DNA of 44,710 bases from Mesorhizobium sp. (GTDB lineage: Bacteria > Pseudomonadota > Alphaproteobacteria > Rhizobiales > Rhizobiaceae), in the NCBI RefSeq assembly GCF_024710845.1, contig NZ_JANJTZ010000031.1, positions 1-44,710 on the forward strand. Direction: 5' to 3'. Positions 32,562 to 40,187 of this stretch are shown here, piece after piece; positions within the stretch are counted from its first letter, which is position 1, and each line of letters begins with the position of its first letter. The notes under the pieces are model-generated. The model searched no databases, was not told the origin of the DNA, and saw only the letters and a program-made list of their open reading frames with translations. The translations under genes were made by a program, and so were the position numbers.

Positions 32562-33773
32562 ATGAAACTCACCGACGTGAAAACCTGGGTGGTCGGCAAC
32601 CCTCCCCCCGGCATCGGCGGCAAGTATTTCATCTTCGTGCGGCTAACCACCGACGGCGGCGTCGTCGGCTATGGCGAGGCCTACAACGCCACCTTCTCGG
32701 CCCATGTCACGGCCAGGATGATCGAGGACATGGCCGAACGCTACTTCATCGGCCAGGACCCGCACGACATCGAGCTGTTCTTCCGCCGCTGCTATTCGTC
32801 CGGCTTCACCCAGCGGCCCGACGTCTCCGGCATGGGCTGTTTCTCGGCGCTGGAGATGGCCTGCTGGGACATCATCGGCAAGGAGGCGAACAAGCCGGTC
32901 TACAAGCTCCTCGGCGGCCAGGTGCACGAGACATTGCGAACCTACACCTATCTCTACCCGCACACCGGCAGCGTCCACACCGAGGATGCCCCGCCGAAAA
33001 ATGTCTACAACGACCCCGACATGGCGGCTGCCTGCGCGGCCGAATATGTCGAGCAGGGCTTCAACGCGGTCAAGTTCGATCCGGCCGGCCCCTACACCGC
33101 CTTCGACGGCCACCAGCCGCGGCTCATCGACATCGACCTGTCGGCGAAGATGATGAAGGCGGTGCGCGAGGCGGTCGGCACCCGCGCCGACATCCTGTTC
33201 GGCACGCACGGCCAGTTCACCGCCTCGGGCGCGCTGCGCCTGGCCAAGGCGATCGAACCCTACGACCCGCTCTGGTTCGAGGAGCCGGTGCCGCCCGACA
33301 TGCCGGAGGTGATGGCGCAGGTCGCCCGCGGCACCTCGATCCCGATCGCCACCGGCGAGCGGCTGACGACAAGGTTCGAATTCGCCCGCGTCATCGAGCA
33401 GCGCGCCGCGACCATCCTCCAGCCCGATCTCGGCCGCTCCGGCGGCATCCTCGAGACCAAGAAGATCGCCGCGATGGCCGAGGCCTGGCACATCCAGGTC
33501 GCGCCGCACTGCTATTGCGGGCCGATCGTCGGCGCCGCCAACATCCAGCTCGCGGTCACCCTGCCGAATTTCCTGATCCTCGAATCGCTCAAGCAGTGGG
33601 ACGGCTTCCACGCGACGCTCCTGAAGAAGAAGATCGAATGGCAGGACGGCAACGTCATCCCGTCGAAGGAGCCGGGCCTCGGCGTCGAACTGAACGAGGC
33701 CGTCTGCGAGGCACACCCCTATGACGGACCGCATCTGCACCTGCAGATGATGCAGACGCCGTTGATGCCATGA
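32562..33773 (+). CDS. Enolase-superfamily (mandelate racemase-like) sugar-acid dehydratase
   Basis: A 403-residue protein of the mandelate racemase/muconate-lactonizing group. N-terminal capping domain (about 1-125), then a barrel with metal-ligand and acid-base positions: VKFDPAGPYT, the FEEPVPPDMP strand (Glu ligand), TGERLT (third ligand), and the general-base region VAPHCYCGPIVG with His. The arrangement suggests an acid-sugar dehydratase such as galactonate or arabinonate type, but substrate cannot be set by eye. Good AAGGGAG site. Second gene of the GMC operon. Confidence 0.88.
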   Translation: MKLTDVKTWVVGNPPPGIGGKYFIFVRLTTDGGVVGYGEAYNATFSAHVTARMIEDMAERYFIGQDPHDIELFFRRCYSSGFTQRPDVSGMGCFSALEMACWDIIGKEANKPVYKLLGGQVHETLRTYTYLYPHTGSVHTEDAPPKNVYNDPDMAAACAAEYVEQGFNAVKFDPAGPYTAFDGHQPRLIDIDLSAKMMKAVREAVGTRADILFGTHGQFTASGALRLAKAIEPYDPLWFEEPVPPDMPEVMAQVARGTSIPIATGERLTTRFEFARVIEQRAATILQPDLGRSGGILETKKIAAMAEAWHIQVAPHCYCGPIVGAANIQLAVTLPNFLILESLKQWDGFHATLLKKKIEWQDGNVIPSKEPGLGVELNEAVCEAHPYDGPHLHLQMMQTPLMP

Positions 33774-33782
33774 AGCGAGCAA

Positions 33783-33916
33783 CGCCCCCTCCATCGCCTT
33801 CGGCGGTCCCCCTCCCCCGCTGCGCAGGGGAGGATAGGATGTCGCCGCAGCCGGCACGCTGTATCTTCCCCCGTTTACGGGGGAAGGGGACCACACGCAG
33901 CGTGGTGAAGGGGGCG
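33783..33916. repeat. Palindromic repeat, family C, inside the catabolic operon
   Basis: Outer arms CGCCCCCT (33783-33790) and AGGGGGCG (33909-33916) enclose two hairpins. The second is perfect: CTTCCCCCGT-TT-ACGGGGGAAG at 33865-33886. The first, around 33819-33833, is CCTCCCCC/GGGGAGG-like around CGCTGCGCA. It separates the dehydratase gene from the next dehydrogenase. Confidence 0.85.
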
Positions 33917-33945
33917 CGCGAGGTTGCGCAAGCAAGGACAGCCCA

Positions 33946-34866
33946 ATGACCCACACCCATTCCTACGCCTTCGTCGGTCTCGGCCATCTCGGCGGCCACC
34001 TCGCCGCCAGCCTGATCCGCAACGGCTTCAAGGTGACGGTCTTCGACCGCGACCCGGAGGCGGTGGCGCGGCTGGCGGCGCTCGGCGCCACCGCCGCCGC
34101 AAGTCCCGCCGACGCGGCGCGCCAGGCCGGCAACGCCATCACCTGCCTGCCCTCGCCCAAGGTCAGCGAAGCGGTGCTCGCCGGGCCGAACGGCCTGCTG
34201 GAAGGCCTGCCGGAGGGCGGCACCTGGATCGAGATGTCGACCAACGGCCGCGACGAGATCCAGCGGCTGGCGAAACTGGCGGCCGAGAAGGGCGTGCGCA
34301 CGCTCGAATGTCCGGTGACGGGCGGCGTTCACCTCGCCGCCGCCGGCAAGATCACCGCGCTGGTGGGCGGCGACGCCGACCTCTACGAGCAGCACCGCGC
34401 GGCGATCGAGGCGATGTGTTCGCGCTCCTTCCTGATGGGTCCGGTCGGCTCCGCGGCGGTGATCAAGGTCATCACCAACATGCTCGCCTTCATCCACCTG
34501 GTGGCCGCCGGCGAGGCGCTGATGCTGGCCAAGCAGGGCGGCCTAGACCTCGCCCAGGCCTATCACGCCATCTGCGCCTCGTCGGGCACCAGCTTCGTCC
34601 ACGAGACCGAGAGCCAGCTCATCCTCAACGGCAGCTACGACATCGCCTTCACCATGGATCTGGCGCTGAAGGACCTCGGCTTTGCCACCGGCATGGGCAA
34701 GGAGTTCGGCGTGCCTCTGGCGCTCGCGTCGAAGGTGGAAGAGATCTTCCGCGACGGCAAAGCCGCGTACGGCGGCGACGCCTGGTCGACGAAAATCGTC
34801 AAGCTCCTGGAGGACGAGGTCGGAACGGACCTGCGCTCGCCGGGGTTCCCGGCGAAACTCCTCTGA
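33946..34866 (+). CDS. 3-hydroxyisobutyrate-dehydrogenase-like NAD(P) oxidoreductase
   Basis: A 306-residue beta-hydroxyacid dehydrogenase. The N-terminal Rossmann motif FVGLGHLGGHLAASL (9-23) binds NAD(P). Conserved later elements are ECPVTGGVHLAAAGKI (substrate-binding) and the all-helical C-terminal domain with VIKVITNMLAFIHLV, containing the expected catalytic Lys. Probably reduces a 2-keto or tartronate-like product of the preceding enzymes. Separated from the dehydratase by 172 bp containing the family C repeat; same strand. Confidence 0.88.
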   Translation: MTHTHSYAFVGLGHLGGHLAASLIRNGFKVTVFDRDPEAVARLAALGATAAASPADAARQAGNAITCLPSPKVSEAVLAGPNGLLEGLPEGGTWIEMSTNGRDEIQRLAKLAAEKGVRTLECPVTGGVHLAAAGKITALVGGDADLYEQHRAAIEAMCSRSFLMGPVGSAAVIKVITNMLAFIHLVAAGEALMLAKQGGLDLAQAYHAICASSGTSFVHETESQLILNGSYDIAFTMDLALKDLGFATGMGKEFGVPLALASKVEEIFRDGKAAYGGDAWSTKIVKLLEDEVGTDLRSPGFPAKLL

Positions 34867-34969
34867 CTTCAAAGACTTGGCCGCATCGGCCAAATCTGTC
34901 TGGAAGGCAGTTGAATCAGCACGCGAGCCGAGCATTCTGCTCTTGACCAGCGCCCGTCCCCTCCAGCGC

Positions 34970-35081
34970 CGTCATGCTCGGGCCTGTCCCGAGCATATAC
35001 CTACGCACGCGATTGCGGCCCGATATCGTGCCGCAGACCTGTCCACGCCGGCAGATCCTTGGGACAAGCCCAAGGATGACG
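34970..35081. repeat. Palindromic repeat family B, copy with compensatory changes
   Basis: Left arm hairpin ATGCTCGGG-N5-CCCGAGCAT (from 34974) and right arm hairpin ATCCTTGGG-N5-CCCAAGGAT (35054-35076). The flanks CGTCAT and ATGACG are inverted. The arms differ from each other, yet each hairpin is perfectly paired. The rest of the 330-bp gap 34867-35196 has no gene that I see. Confidence 0.9.
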
Positions 35082-35196
35082 TCCCGTCCAGGAGCACGGC
35101 TTCCACTCCGTTTCATCCACCGCTCCTTGCGGCACAGCCACGTTACGCGGATCGGTGAATCGTCTATCCTGCATCGATCGAAGCAGGAAGCCCTCC

Positions 35197-35631
35197 ATGA
35201 CCCTCATCCAGAAGCTCGGCATCGCCTACGCCGTGATGTTCTTCGCCGTCGTCGGCCTGAACTACCTCCCCTTCATCCACGACGAGAACGGCATGATGTT
35301 CGGCCTGTTTTCGCTGCAATGGTACGATGACCTGCTGCACGGGTTCTCCGGGCTCTGGGTGCTGATCGCGGCCTTCGTCTCCCACCGCGCGGCGGTGCTG
35401 TTCTTCAGGATCTTCGGCTCGATCTATCTCTTCGACGGCGTGCTGGGCCTCGTCACCGGCTCGGGCTGCCTCGACGGCGGCATCTTCATCGACGGCTTCC
35501 GCTCCTTCTCCGACGTCGAGTTCCCGGCGCGCTTCTTCGCCAACCTGCCGCATCTGCTGATCGGCGGCATCGCGGTCTATATCGGCTTCGTCCTGGCAAA
35601 GCGCGTCGGCCAGAAGCTGGTCGCGGCCTGA
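35197..35631 (+). CDS. Four-helix membrane protein of unknown function
   Basis: A 144-residue hydrophobic protein with predicted helices near 5-23 (KLGIAYAVMFFAVVGLNYL), 41-60, 66-88 and 118-138. A loop DDLLHGFSGLWVLIAAF and the segment GSGCLDGGIFIDGFRSFSD are distinctive but unfamiliar to me. Its TGA ends 5 bp before the next start (35637), so the two genes form a unit. AGGAAG precedes the ATG; a GTG at 35155 would add 14 unlikely residues. Confidence 0.75.
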   Translation: MTLIQKLGIAYAVMFFAVVGLNYLPFIHDENGMMFGLFSLQWYDDLLHGFSGLWVLIAAFVSHRAAVLFFRIFGSIYLFDGVLGLVTGSGCLDGGIFIDGFRSFSDVEFPARFFANLPHLLIGGIAVYIGFVLAKRVGQKLVAA

Positions 35632-35636
35632 TCCGG

Positions 35637-36752
35637 ATGCTGCGGTTTCTCCGGAGGCTTTTCCGCACGGTCCTGATCGTGCTGGCGGTGATCGTTGCGA
35701 TCCCTGTTCTGGGGCTCGCTTATGGCTGGCTGGCGACCGCGCCTGTCGGACAGACGTCGATCGTGTCGCGATCGCCCGAGGTCGCCGCCATCTCGCAGCG
35801 CCTCGCCACCGAGATCGCCGGCTACAAGCGGCCGGAAGAATCGACCTTCCTGACCTATCCCGAATGGTCGATCGTCTATTCGGCGCGCGAATATGCCGAC
35901 TTCGTGCAGGACAATAATCCGGCGAACTTCCCCTACCTCGCCCATATCGGCCGGTTCTGGAAGGACTATGCGGCGATGATCCGCGCCAGCGCCGACTATC
36001 CGTTCAATTTCGAAAACCATCTGATGCTGACGGTCATCGGCACCAGCCACACGATCGAGCATGTCATCCAGCTTGTCTACGAGAACACGATCGGCCGCAT
36101 CACCTGGGCGTTCGGTGGCGCGATCGGCGAGGACGCGGCCCTCGCAAGGATCGCGTCCGACTACGCCGCCTTCCTAGACCAGACGCCCTGGTACCGCTTC
36201 CCCTATGCCGAGCGGCGCAAGGAATTGTGGACCCTGCCCGCCGCGCCCGGCTGGGCCGCCGTGCGCTCCTGGGAGCGCAAGCTCGGCTACGGTGCCGCCC
36301 TCACCGTCAAGCAGGCCTATGCCGACCTGATCGCATCGGGCCTGTCGGCAACCTCGGACGCCGCCTTCCTCGACATCCATGTCTGGGCGCAGGGACCGGT
36401 GGCAGACGCCATCGCCGGCGAGGCCGACACGAGCCTGGAGCGCGACCTCGGCGCCGACGGGGCGGTGTTCGTGACGAAGCGATACCAGGTCTTCACCGAG
36501 ATGATCCCGCGACTGATCGAGCGGGGCGTCAGCTTCGTCGAGATCGGCGGCAACGACGACATCCTCGTCACCGTCGTGTCGAACGAGGAGATTGACGCGC
36601 CCGACGGCACGATGAAACTGTTCTCCTACCCGCTGCCGACCGACAACGCGACGATCCGCACCGGCCTGACGGTCCCGGTGCCGATGCTGCACGAGGCGTT
36701 GCCGGACCTCATCAACGCCGGCGCGCAACTGGAACACGTCTACGACTATTAG
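35637..36752 (+). CDS. Membrane-anchored protein of unknown function
   Basis: A 371-residue protein. An N-terminal signal-anchor (about 7-33, RTVLIVLAVIVAIPVLGLAY) precedes a large, probably periplasmic domain. Distinctive segments: TFLTYPEWSIVYSAREYADF, FENHLMLTVIGTSHTIEHVI (two close His residues), and the C-terminal IRTGLTVPVPMLHEALPDLI. I know no family for it. Partnered with the upstream four-helix protein through near-abutting genes. Confidence 0.75.
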   Translation: MLRFLRRLFRTVLIVLAVIVAIPVLGLAYGWLATAPVGQTSIVSRSPEVAAISQRLATEIAGYKRPEESTFLTYPEWSIVYSAREYADFVQDNNPANFPYLAHIGRFWKDYAAMIRASADYPFNFENHLMLTVIGTSHTIEHVIQLVYENTIGRITWAFGGAIGEDAALARIASDYAAFLDQTPWYRFPYAERRKELWTLPAAPGWAAVRSWERKLGYGAALTVKQAYADLIASGLSATSDAAFLDIHVWAQGPVADAIAGEADTSLERDLGADGAVFVTKRYQVFTEMIPRLIERGVSFVEIGGNDDILVTVVSNEEIDAPDGTMKLFSYPLPTDNATIRTGLTVPVPMLHEALPDLINAGAQLEHVYDY

Positions 36753-36796
36753 CGACGTGCTTCCTGCTCATCTGCGGTTGTGGTAGGGTAAATGTG

Positions 36797-36991
36797 ATGA
36801 ACAAACCGGAACGCAACTTCCAGACATCGATCCTCACCGCGCCGATGAGTCGAGAGGATGCGGAACGTATCTGCGCTGTCGAAGGGTTGCATCTCACTCC
36901 CGAACTCAGGCAAGTCTTTGAACTCGCCGAGCGGGAGGGCGTATCGGCGGATGAGCTTCAGCGTCGGATAGACGCCGCCTTCGGATTCTAG
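36797..36991 (+). CDS. VbhA-like Fic antitoxin
   Basis: A 64-residue protein directly before a Fic gene, 7 bp apart, like VbhA-VbhT. VbhA-type antitoxins block Fic enzymes by inserting a Glu of an S/T-x3-E-G/N motif into the ATP pocket. Here the corresponding helix reads ERICAVEGLHL: Glu29-Gly30 are kept but the Ser/Thr is Ile25. The following PELRQVFELAEREGVSADEL helix-turn matches the rest of VbhA. A GTAGGG sequence precedes ATG 36797; a GTG one codon earlier is possible. Confidence 0.8.
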   Translation: MNKPERNFQTSILTAPMSREDAERICAVEGLHLTPELRQVFELAEREGVSADELQRRIDAAFGF

Positions 36992-36998
36992 GCCGCTA

Positions 36999-37583
36999 AT
37001 GCAATACGGCTCCTCACGGGATCCGTACTGCTATCCGGAAACGACCGTCCTGAAGAACAAGCGCAAGATTCTCGATCTGGCGCTTCTCGAACGGTTCGAA
37101 CTTGCCAAGTATCTTGCACGAAGCCAATCGCCCTGGCCCATCGGTAAGCTCGACAGAGCCCACTACTACGCCCTTCATCGCCACTTCTTCCAGGACGTCT
37201 ACGACTGGGCCGGCAAGCCGCGCACGATCCGCATCGGCAAGGGCGGCAACTGGTTCTGCTTTCCCGATTTCATCGACGGCGAACTCGACCGCCTGTTCGG
37301 CGACCTGAAGGGAAAGCGGCACCTTGCAGGACTGTCGCTGAACGATTTCGCGCGCGAGGCGGCGCACTTTCTCGCCGAAGTGAATGCGATCCATCCCTTT
37401 CGCGACGGCAATGGCCGAACCCAGCTTGCCTTCCTGCGCCTGCTTTGCCTCAATGCCGGCTGGCGCTTCGATGCGTCCGTGCTCGAGCGCGAGCGCGTCA
37501 TCGGCGCGATGATCGAGAGTTTCGACGGCAAGCTTGAGGCATTGACGGAACTCATCCGCGACATCGCGTCGCCAAAACCATAA
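36999..37583 (+). CDS. Fic-family AMP-transferase toxin
   Basis: A 194-residue Fic protein. Fic enzymes usually transfer AMP from ATP to target proteins (for VbhT, gyrase and topoisomerase IV). The active motif is HPFRDGNGRTQL at 132-143: catalytic His132 and the anion-binding GNGR are present. The second Arg of the classic HxFx(D/E)GNGRxxR is Leu143. The flap region shows RTIRIGKGGNWFCFPDFID (about 72-90). That Arg normally contacts the inhibitory Glu of the antitoxin, so the loss matches the altered antitoxin motif. Paired with the VbhA-like gene upstream and followed 15 bp later by mesD. Confidence 0.88.
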   Translation: MQYGSSRDPYCYPETTVLKNKRKILDLALLERFELAKYLARSQSPWPIGKLDRAHYYALHRHFFQDVYDWAGKPRTIRIGKGGNWFCFPDFIDGELDRLFGDLKGKRHLAGLSLNDFAREAAHFLAEVNAIHPFRDGNGRTQLAFLRLLCLNAGWRFDASVLERERVIGAMIESFDGKLEALTELIRDIASPKP

Positions 37584-37598
37584 GCCCGGGAGGCATCC

Positions 37599-38615
37599 AT
37601 GTTCGAGACCACCATCGCCGGCAGCCTGCCGAAACCCTCCTGGCTCGCCGAGCCGGAAAAGCTGTGGGCGCCGTGGAAGCTCGCAGGCGCCGAGCTCGAA
37701 CAGGGCAAGCGCGACGCGGCGCTGATCTGGCTGAAGGAACAGGAAGACGCCGGCATCGACATCGTCACCGAGGGCGAGCAGTTCCGTGTCCACTTCGTCC
37801 ACGGCTTCGTCGAACATGTCGGCGGCATCGACTGGCAGAAGAAGACGAAGATGGGCATCCGCAACAACCGCTACGTCGTCGACGTGCCGACGGTCACCGG
37901 CCCGCTCACCCGCAAGCGCCCGGTGCACAAGGCCGAGGCCGAATTCGCCCGTGCTCATACGAAGCACAGGCTGAAATTCACCCTGCCCGGCCCGATGACG
38001 ATCTGCGACACGGTCGCGGACGACCATTACGGCCGCCGCGCCGACATGGCGATGGCCTTCGCCGACCTGCTCAACGCCGAGGCGAAGGAACTGGAGGCGG
38101 CGGGCTGCGACGTCATTCAGTTCGACGAGCCGGCCTTCAACGCCTTCACCGAGGAGGCCGTCGAATGGGGCATCGCGGCGCTCGAACGCGCCGCGGCGGG
38201 GCTCAAATGCACCACCGCCGTCCACATCTGCTACGGCTACGGCATCAAGGCCAATATCGACTGGAAGGCGACGCTGGGCGGAGAGTGGCGCCAGTACGAA
38301 ACCTTCTTCCCCTCGCTCAACAGGAGCCGCATCGACCAGGTCTCGCTCGAATGCGCCAATTCGCGCGTCCCGCCCGACCTGATGGCGCTGCTCAAGGACA
38401 AGACGATCCTCGTCGGCGTCATCGACGTCGCCACCAACGAGGTGGAGACGCCGGAACAGGTCGCCGCGACGATCGCGACCGCGCTGAAATTCGTCGACGC
38501 CGAGCGTCTCCAGCCCTGCACCAATTGCGGCCTGGCGCCGCTGCCCCGCGATGTGGCGGTGGGCAAGCTCCAGGCGCTCGGCGCCGGCGCGGAACTGGCG
38601 CGGAAGAGACTTTGA
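37599..38615 (+). CDS. mesD: MesD-type core methionine synthase
   Basis: A 338-residue protein equal to the C-terminal catalytic barrel of cobalamin-independent methionine synthase (MetE), without the N-terminal folate half. Zinc ligands are visible: His209 and Cys211 in TAVHICYG, Glu251 in SLEC, Cys310 in CTNCG. The opening TIAGSLPKPSWLAEP and the body match the MesD group of folate-independent synthases, which in known cases need MesX (DUF1852) and oxygen. No mesX lies in this window. GGGAGG lies before ATG 37599. Other core-MetE groups are possible but less similar. Confidence 0.8.
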   Translation: MFETTIAGSLPKPSWLAEPEKLWAPWKLAGAELEQGKRDAALIWLKEQEDAGIDIVTEGEQFRVHFVHGFVEHVGGIDWQKKTKMGIRNNRYVVDVPTVTGPLTRKRPVHKAEAEFARAHTKHRLKFTLPGPMTICDTVADDHYGRRADMAMAFADLLNAEAKELEAAGCDVIQFDEPAFNAFTEEAVEWGIAALERAAAGLKCTTAVHICYGYGIKANIDWKATLGGEWRQYETFFPSLNRSRIDQVSLECANSRVPPDLMALLKDKTILVGVIDVATNEVETPEQVAATIATALKFVDAERLQPCTNCGLAPLPRDVAVGKLQALGAGAELARKRL

Positions 38616-38618
38616 GCC

Positions 38619-39122
38619 CTACTCCCCCAGCACGCCCTGGCGCAGCGCGATCGACACCGCGTCGGTGCGGTTGCGGGCATGCAGTTTGGTGCAGACCGAG
38701 GCGACGTGGAACTTGGCGGTGTGGACCGAGATGTCGAGCTTGCGCGCGATGACCTTGTTCGACGCGCCCTCGGCGAGCAACCGGAGCACTTCCCTCTCGC
38801 GCTGGCTGATCGGGGCTTCGGGCTCGAAGCCTGCGGACACATCCGCGAGCACCCCGGACGGATCGGCCTTCCGGATCGTGTAGCCGGCGGCGGCGAGCCG
38901 CGTCGCGGCGGCCACCAGATCGGAGGATGCGTCCTTGGCCAGCACCGCGCGGGCCGACGAATCCACATCACGCGCCGGATCTTCGCTCAGCATCACCAGC
39001 GCCAGTCCGGATTGCGAGCGACGCACGATCCGGCCGGGAGACGGAGCGCGGAAATAGCGGGAACTGTCGACCGCCGTGGCGGTCTCTTCAGAGAAATCGG
39101 GAGGCGCGTAGTCGAGTAGCAT
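38619..39122 (-). CDS. LuxR-type (GerE-domain) transcriptional regulator
   Basis: A 167-residue protein. The C-terminal LuxR helix-turn-helix is clear: ISQREREVLRLLAEGASNKV, IARKLDISVHTAKFHV, then CTKLHARNRTDAV. The N-terminal ~90 residues look like a reduced receiver domain without an obvious phosphoacceptor Asp context, so phosphorylation is doubtful. Start ATG 39122 with AAGGAA; a longer frame is less likely. Convergent with mesD, 3 bp apart. No cognate kinase in the window. Confidence 0.83.
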   Translation of the reverse strand: MLLDYAPPDFSEETATAVDSSRYFRAPSPGRIVRRSQSGLALVMLSEDPARDVDSSARAVLAKDASSDLVAAATRLAAAGYTIRKADPSGVLADVSAGFEPEAPISQREREVLRLLAEGASNKVIARKLDISVHTAKFHVASVCTKLHARNRTDAVSIALRQGVLGE

Positions 39123-39296
39123 GTCAGGTTCCTTCTTCGCGCAACGCGACCGCCGGGGCGGGCACGCAGGAGGAGTCGTTGCTCCAATGTAGGTCAATTG
39201 GCCGGGGATGAAAGAGCCGGCTGGTTCGAGGCCGGAAGCGAAGCAGCAATGCGCCAGTCTGGCGCGCGCCGCGCGCGGACGAAACTGCCCATTCGG

Positions 39297-40187
39297 TCAG
39301 GTCGGCCGGCGGTCCTGCAGGAGCCTGGCGACCGTCTGTTCGAGCAATCCGACCCCGCCAGGCCGCCAGCCGAGCGCGCGCAGCAGATCGCAGTTCATGG
39401 CGTTGACCGGCTCTACGGAGCGCGGCGGCAGCGGATGCGCACAGCCGGTCGCCGCCTGCACGATCGCCAGCAGTTCGTGGCGATCCAACAAGATGTCGGA
39501 CACGTTCAGCACCGGCGGCGGCACCGGCACAGCGAGCACCAGCAGCACCGCGGCGGCCACGTCGTCGCCATGCACCTCCGTCGCCCGGCGCGGGCTGACG
39601 TTGCGCCCGGCGAGGTAGTCGTCGAAGAGGTCGGCCCATTTGTGCGACCGCCCCGGCGCGGCCGGTCCATATACGCCGGTGACGCGCAGGGACACGCCGC
39701 CGAAACCCGCGTCCGACAGATCCTCCAACGCCAACTCCGCCGCGCGCTTCACGTCGCCGTAGAGCGTACCCGGATGCGGCTCCGTTTCCTCCGTCAGCTC
39801 CGCGCCTACCGGTCTATCGCCGTAGACCGCGCGGCTCGACAGGAACACGACGCGCGCCACCCCCGCCCGCTTCGCCGCCTCGAACAGCGCGAACGTACCG
39901 CCCACGTTCCGCGCTACGAAACCGGATGGATCCTCCCCCTCACCCCCCCGATACCGTCCCGGCACATGGTCGAAGGCGGCATGGACCAGATGCGTGACAC
40001 CCTCGAGCGCCCCGCCCCAGTCCCCCGCCGGCTCGAGTCCGCCCTCGGCGAAGCCGACCGGCGCGGAGAAATAGCCCGCCGCCGGCACCGTCCGCCCCGC
40101 CACCCGCACCTTCCGCCCTTGCCGCAGCAGCGCCTCGACCACGAAGCGGCCGACAAACCCTGTCCCGCCGGTGACGAGGACGGTCAT
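39297..40187 (-). CDS. sqdC: NAD-dependent epimerase/reductase-like SqdC
   Basis: A 296-residue extended short-chain dehydrogenase. VLVTGGTGFVGRFVVEALL (3-21) binds NAD(P), VVFLSSRAVYGD and the Y-x3-K active pair in TLYGDVKRAAEL follow. As the third gene of a sqdB-sqdD-sqdC unit it corresponds to SqdC of Rhodobacter and Sinorhizobium, a small-molecule reductase whose exact step in sulfolipid formation is unresolved. The start overlaps the sqdD stop by 4 bp (ATGA). A larger frame upstream lies within sqdD and is not used. Confidence 0.8.
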   Translation of the reverse strand: MTVLVTGGTGFVGRFVVEALLRQGRKVRVAGRTVPAAGYFSAPVGFAEGGLEPAGDWGGALEGVTHLVHAAFDHVPGRYRGGEGEDPSGFVARNVGGTFALFEAAKRAGVARVVFLSSRAVYGDRPVGAELTEETEPHPGTLYGDVKRAAELALEDLSDAGFGGVSLRVTGVYGPAAPGRSHKWADLFDDYLAGRNVSPRRATEVHGDDVAAAVLLVLAVPVPPPVLNVSDILLDRHELLAIVQAATGCAHPLPPRSVEPVNAMNCDLLRALGWRPGGVGLLEQTVARLLQDRRPT

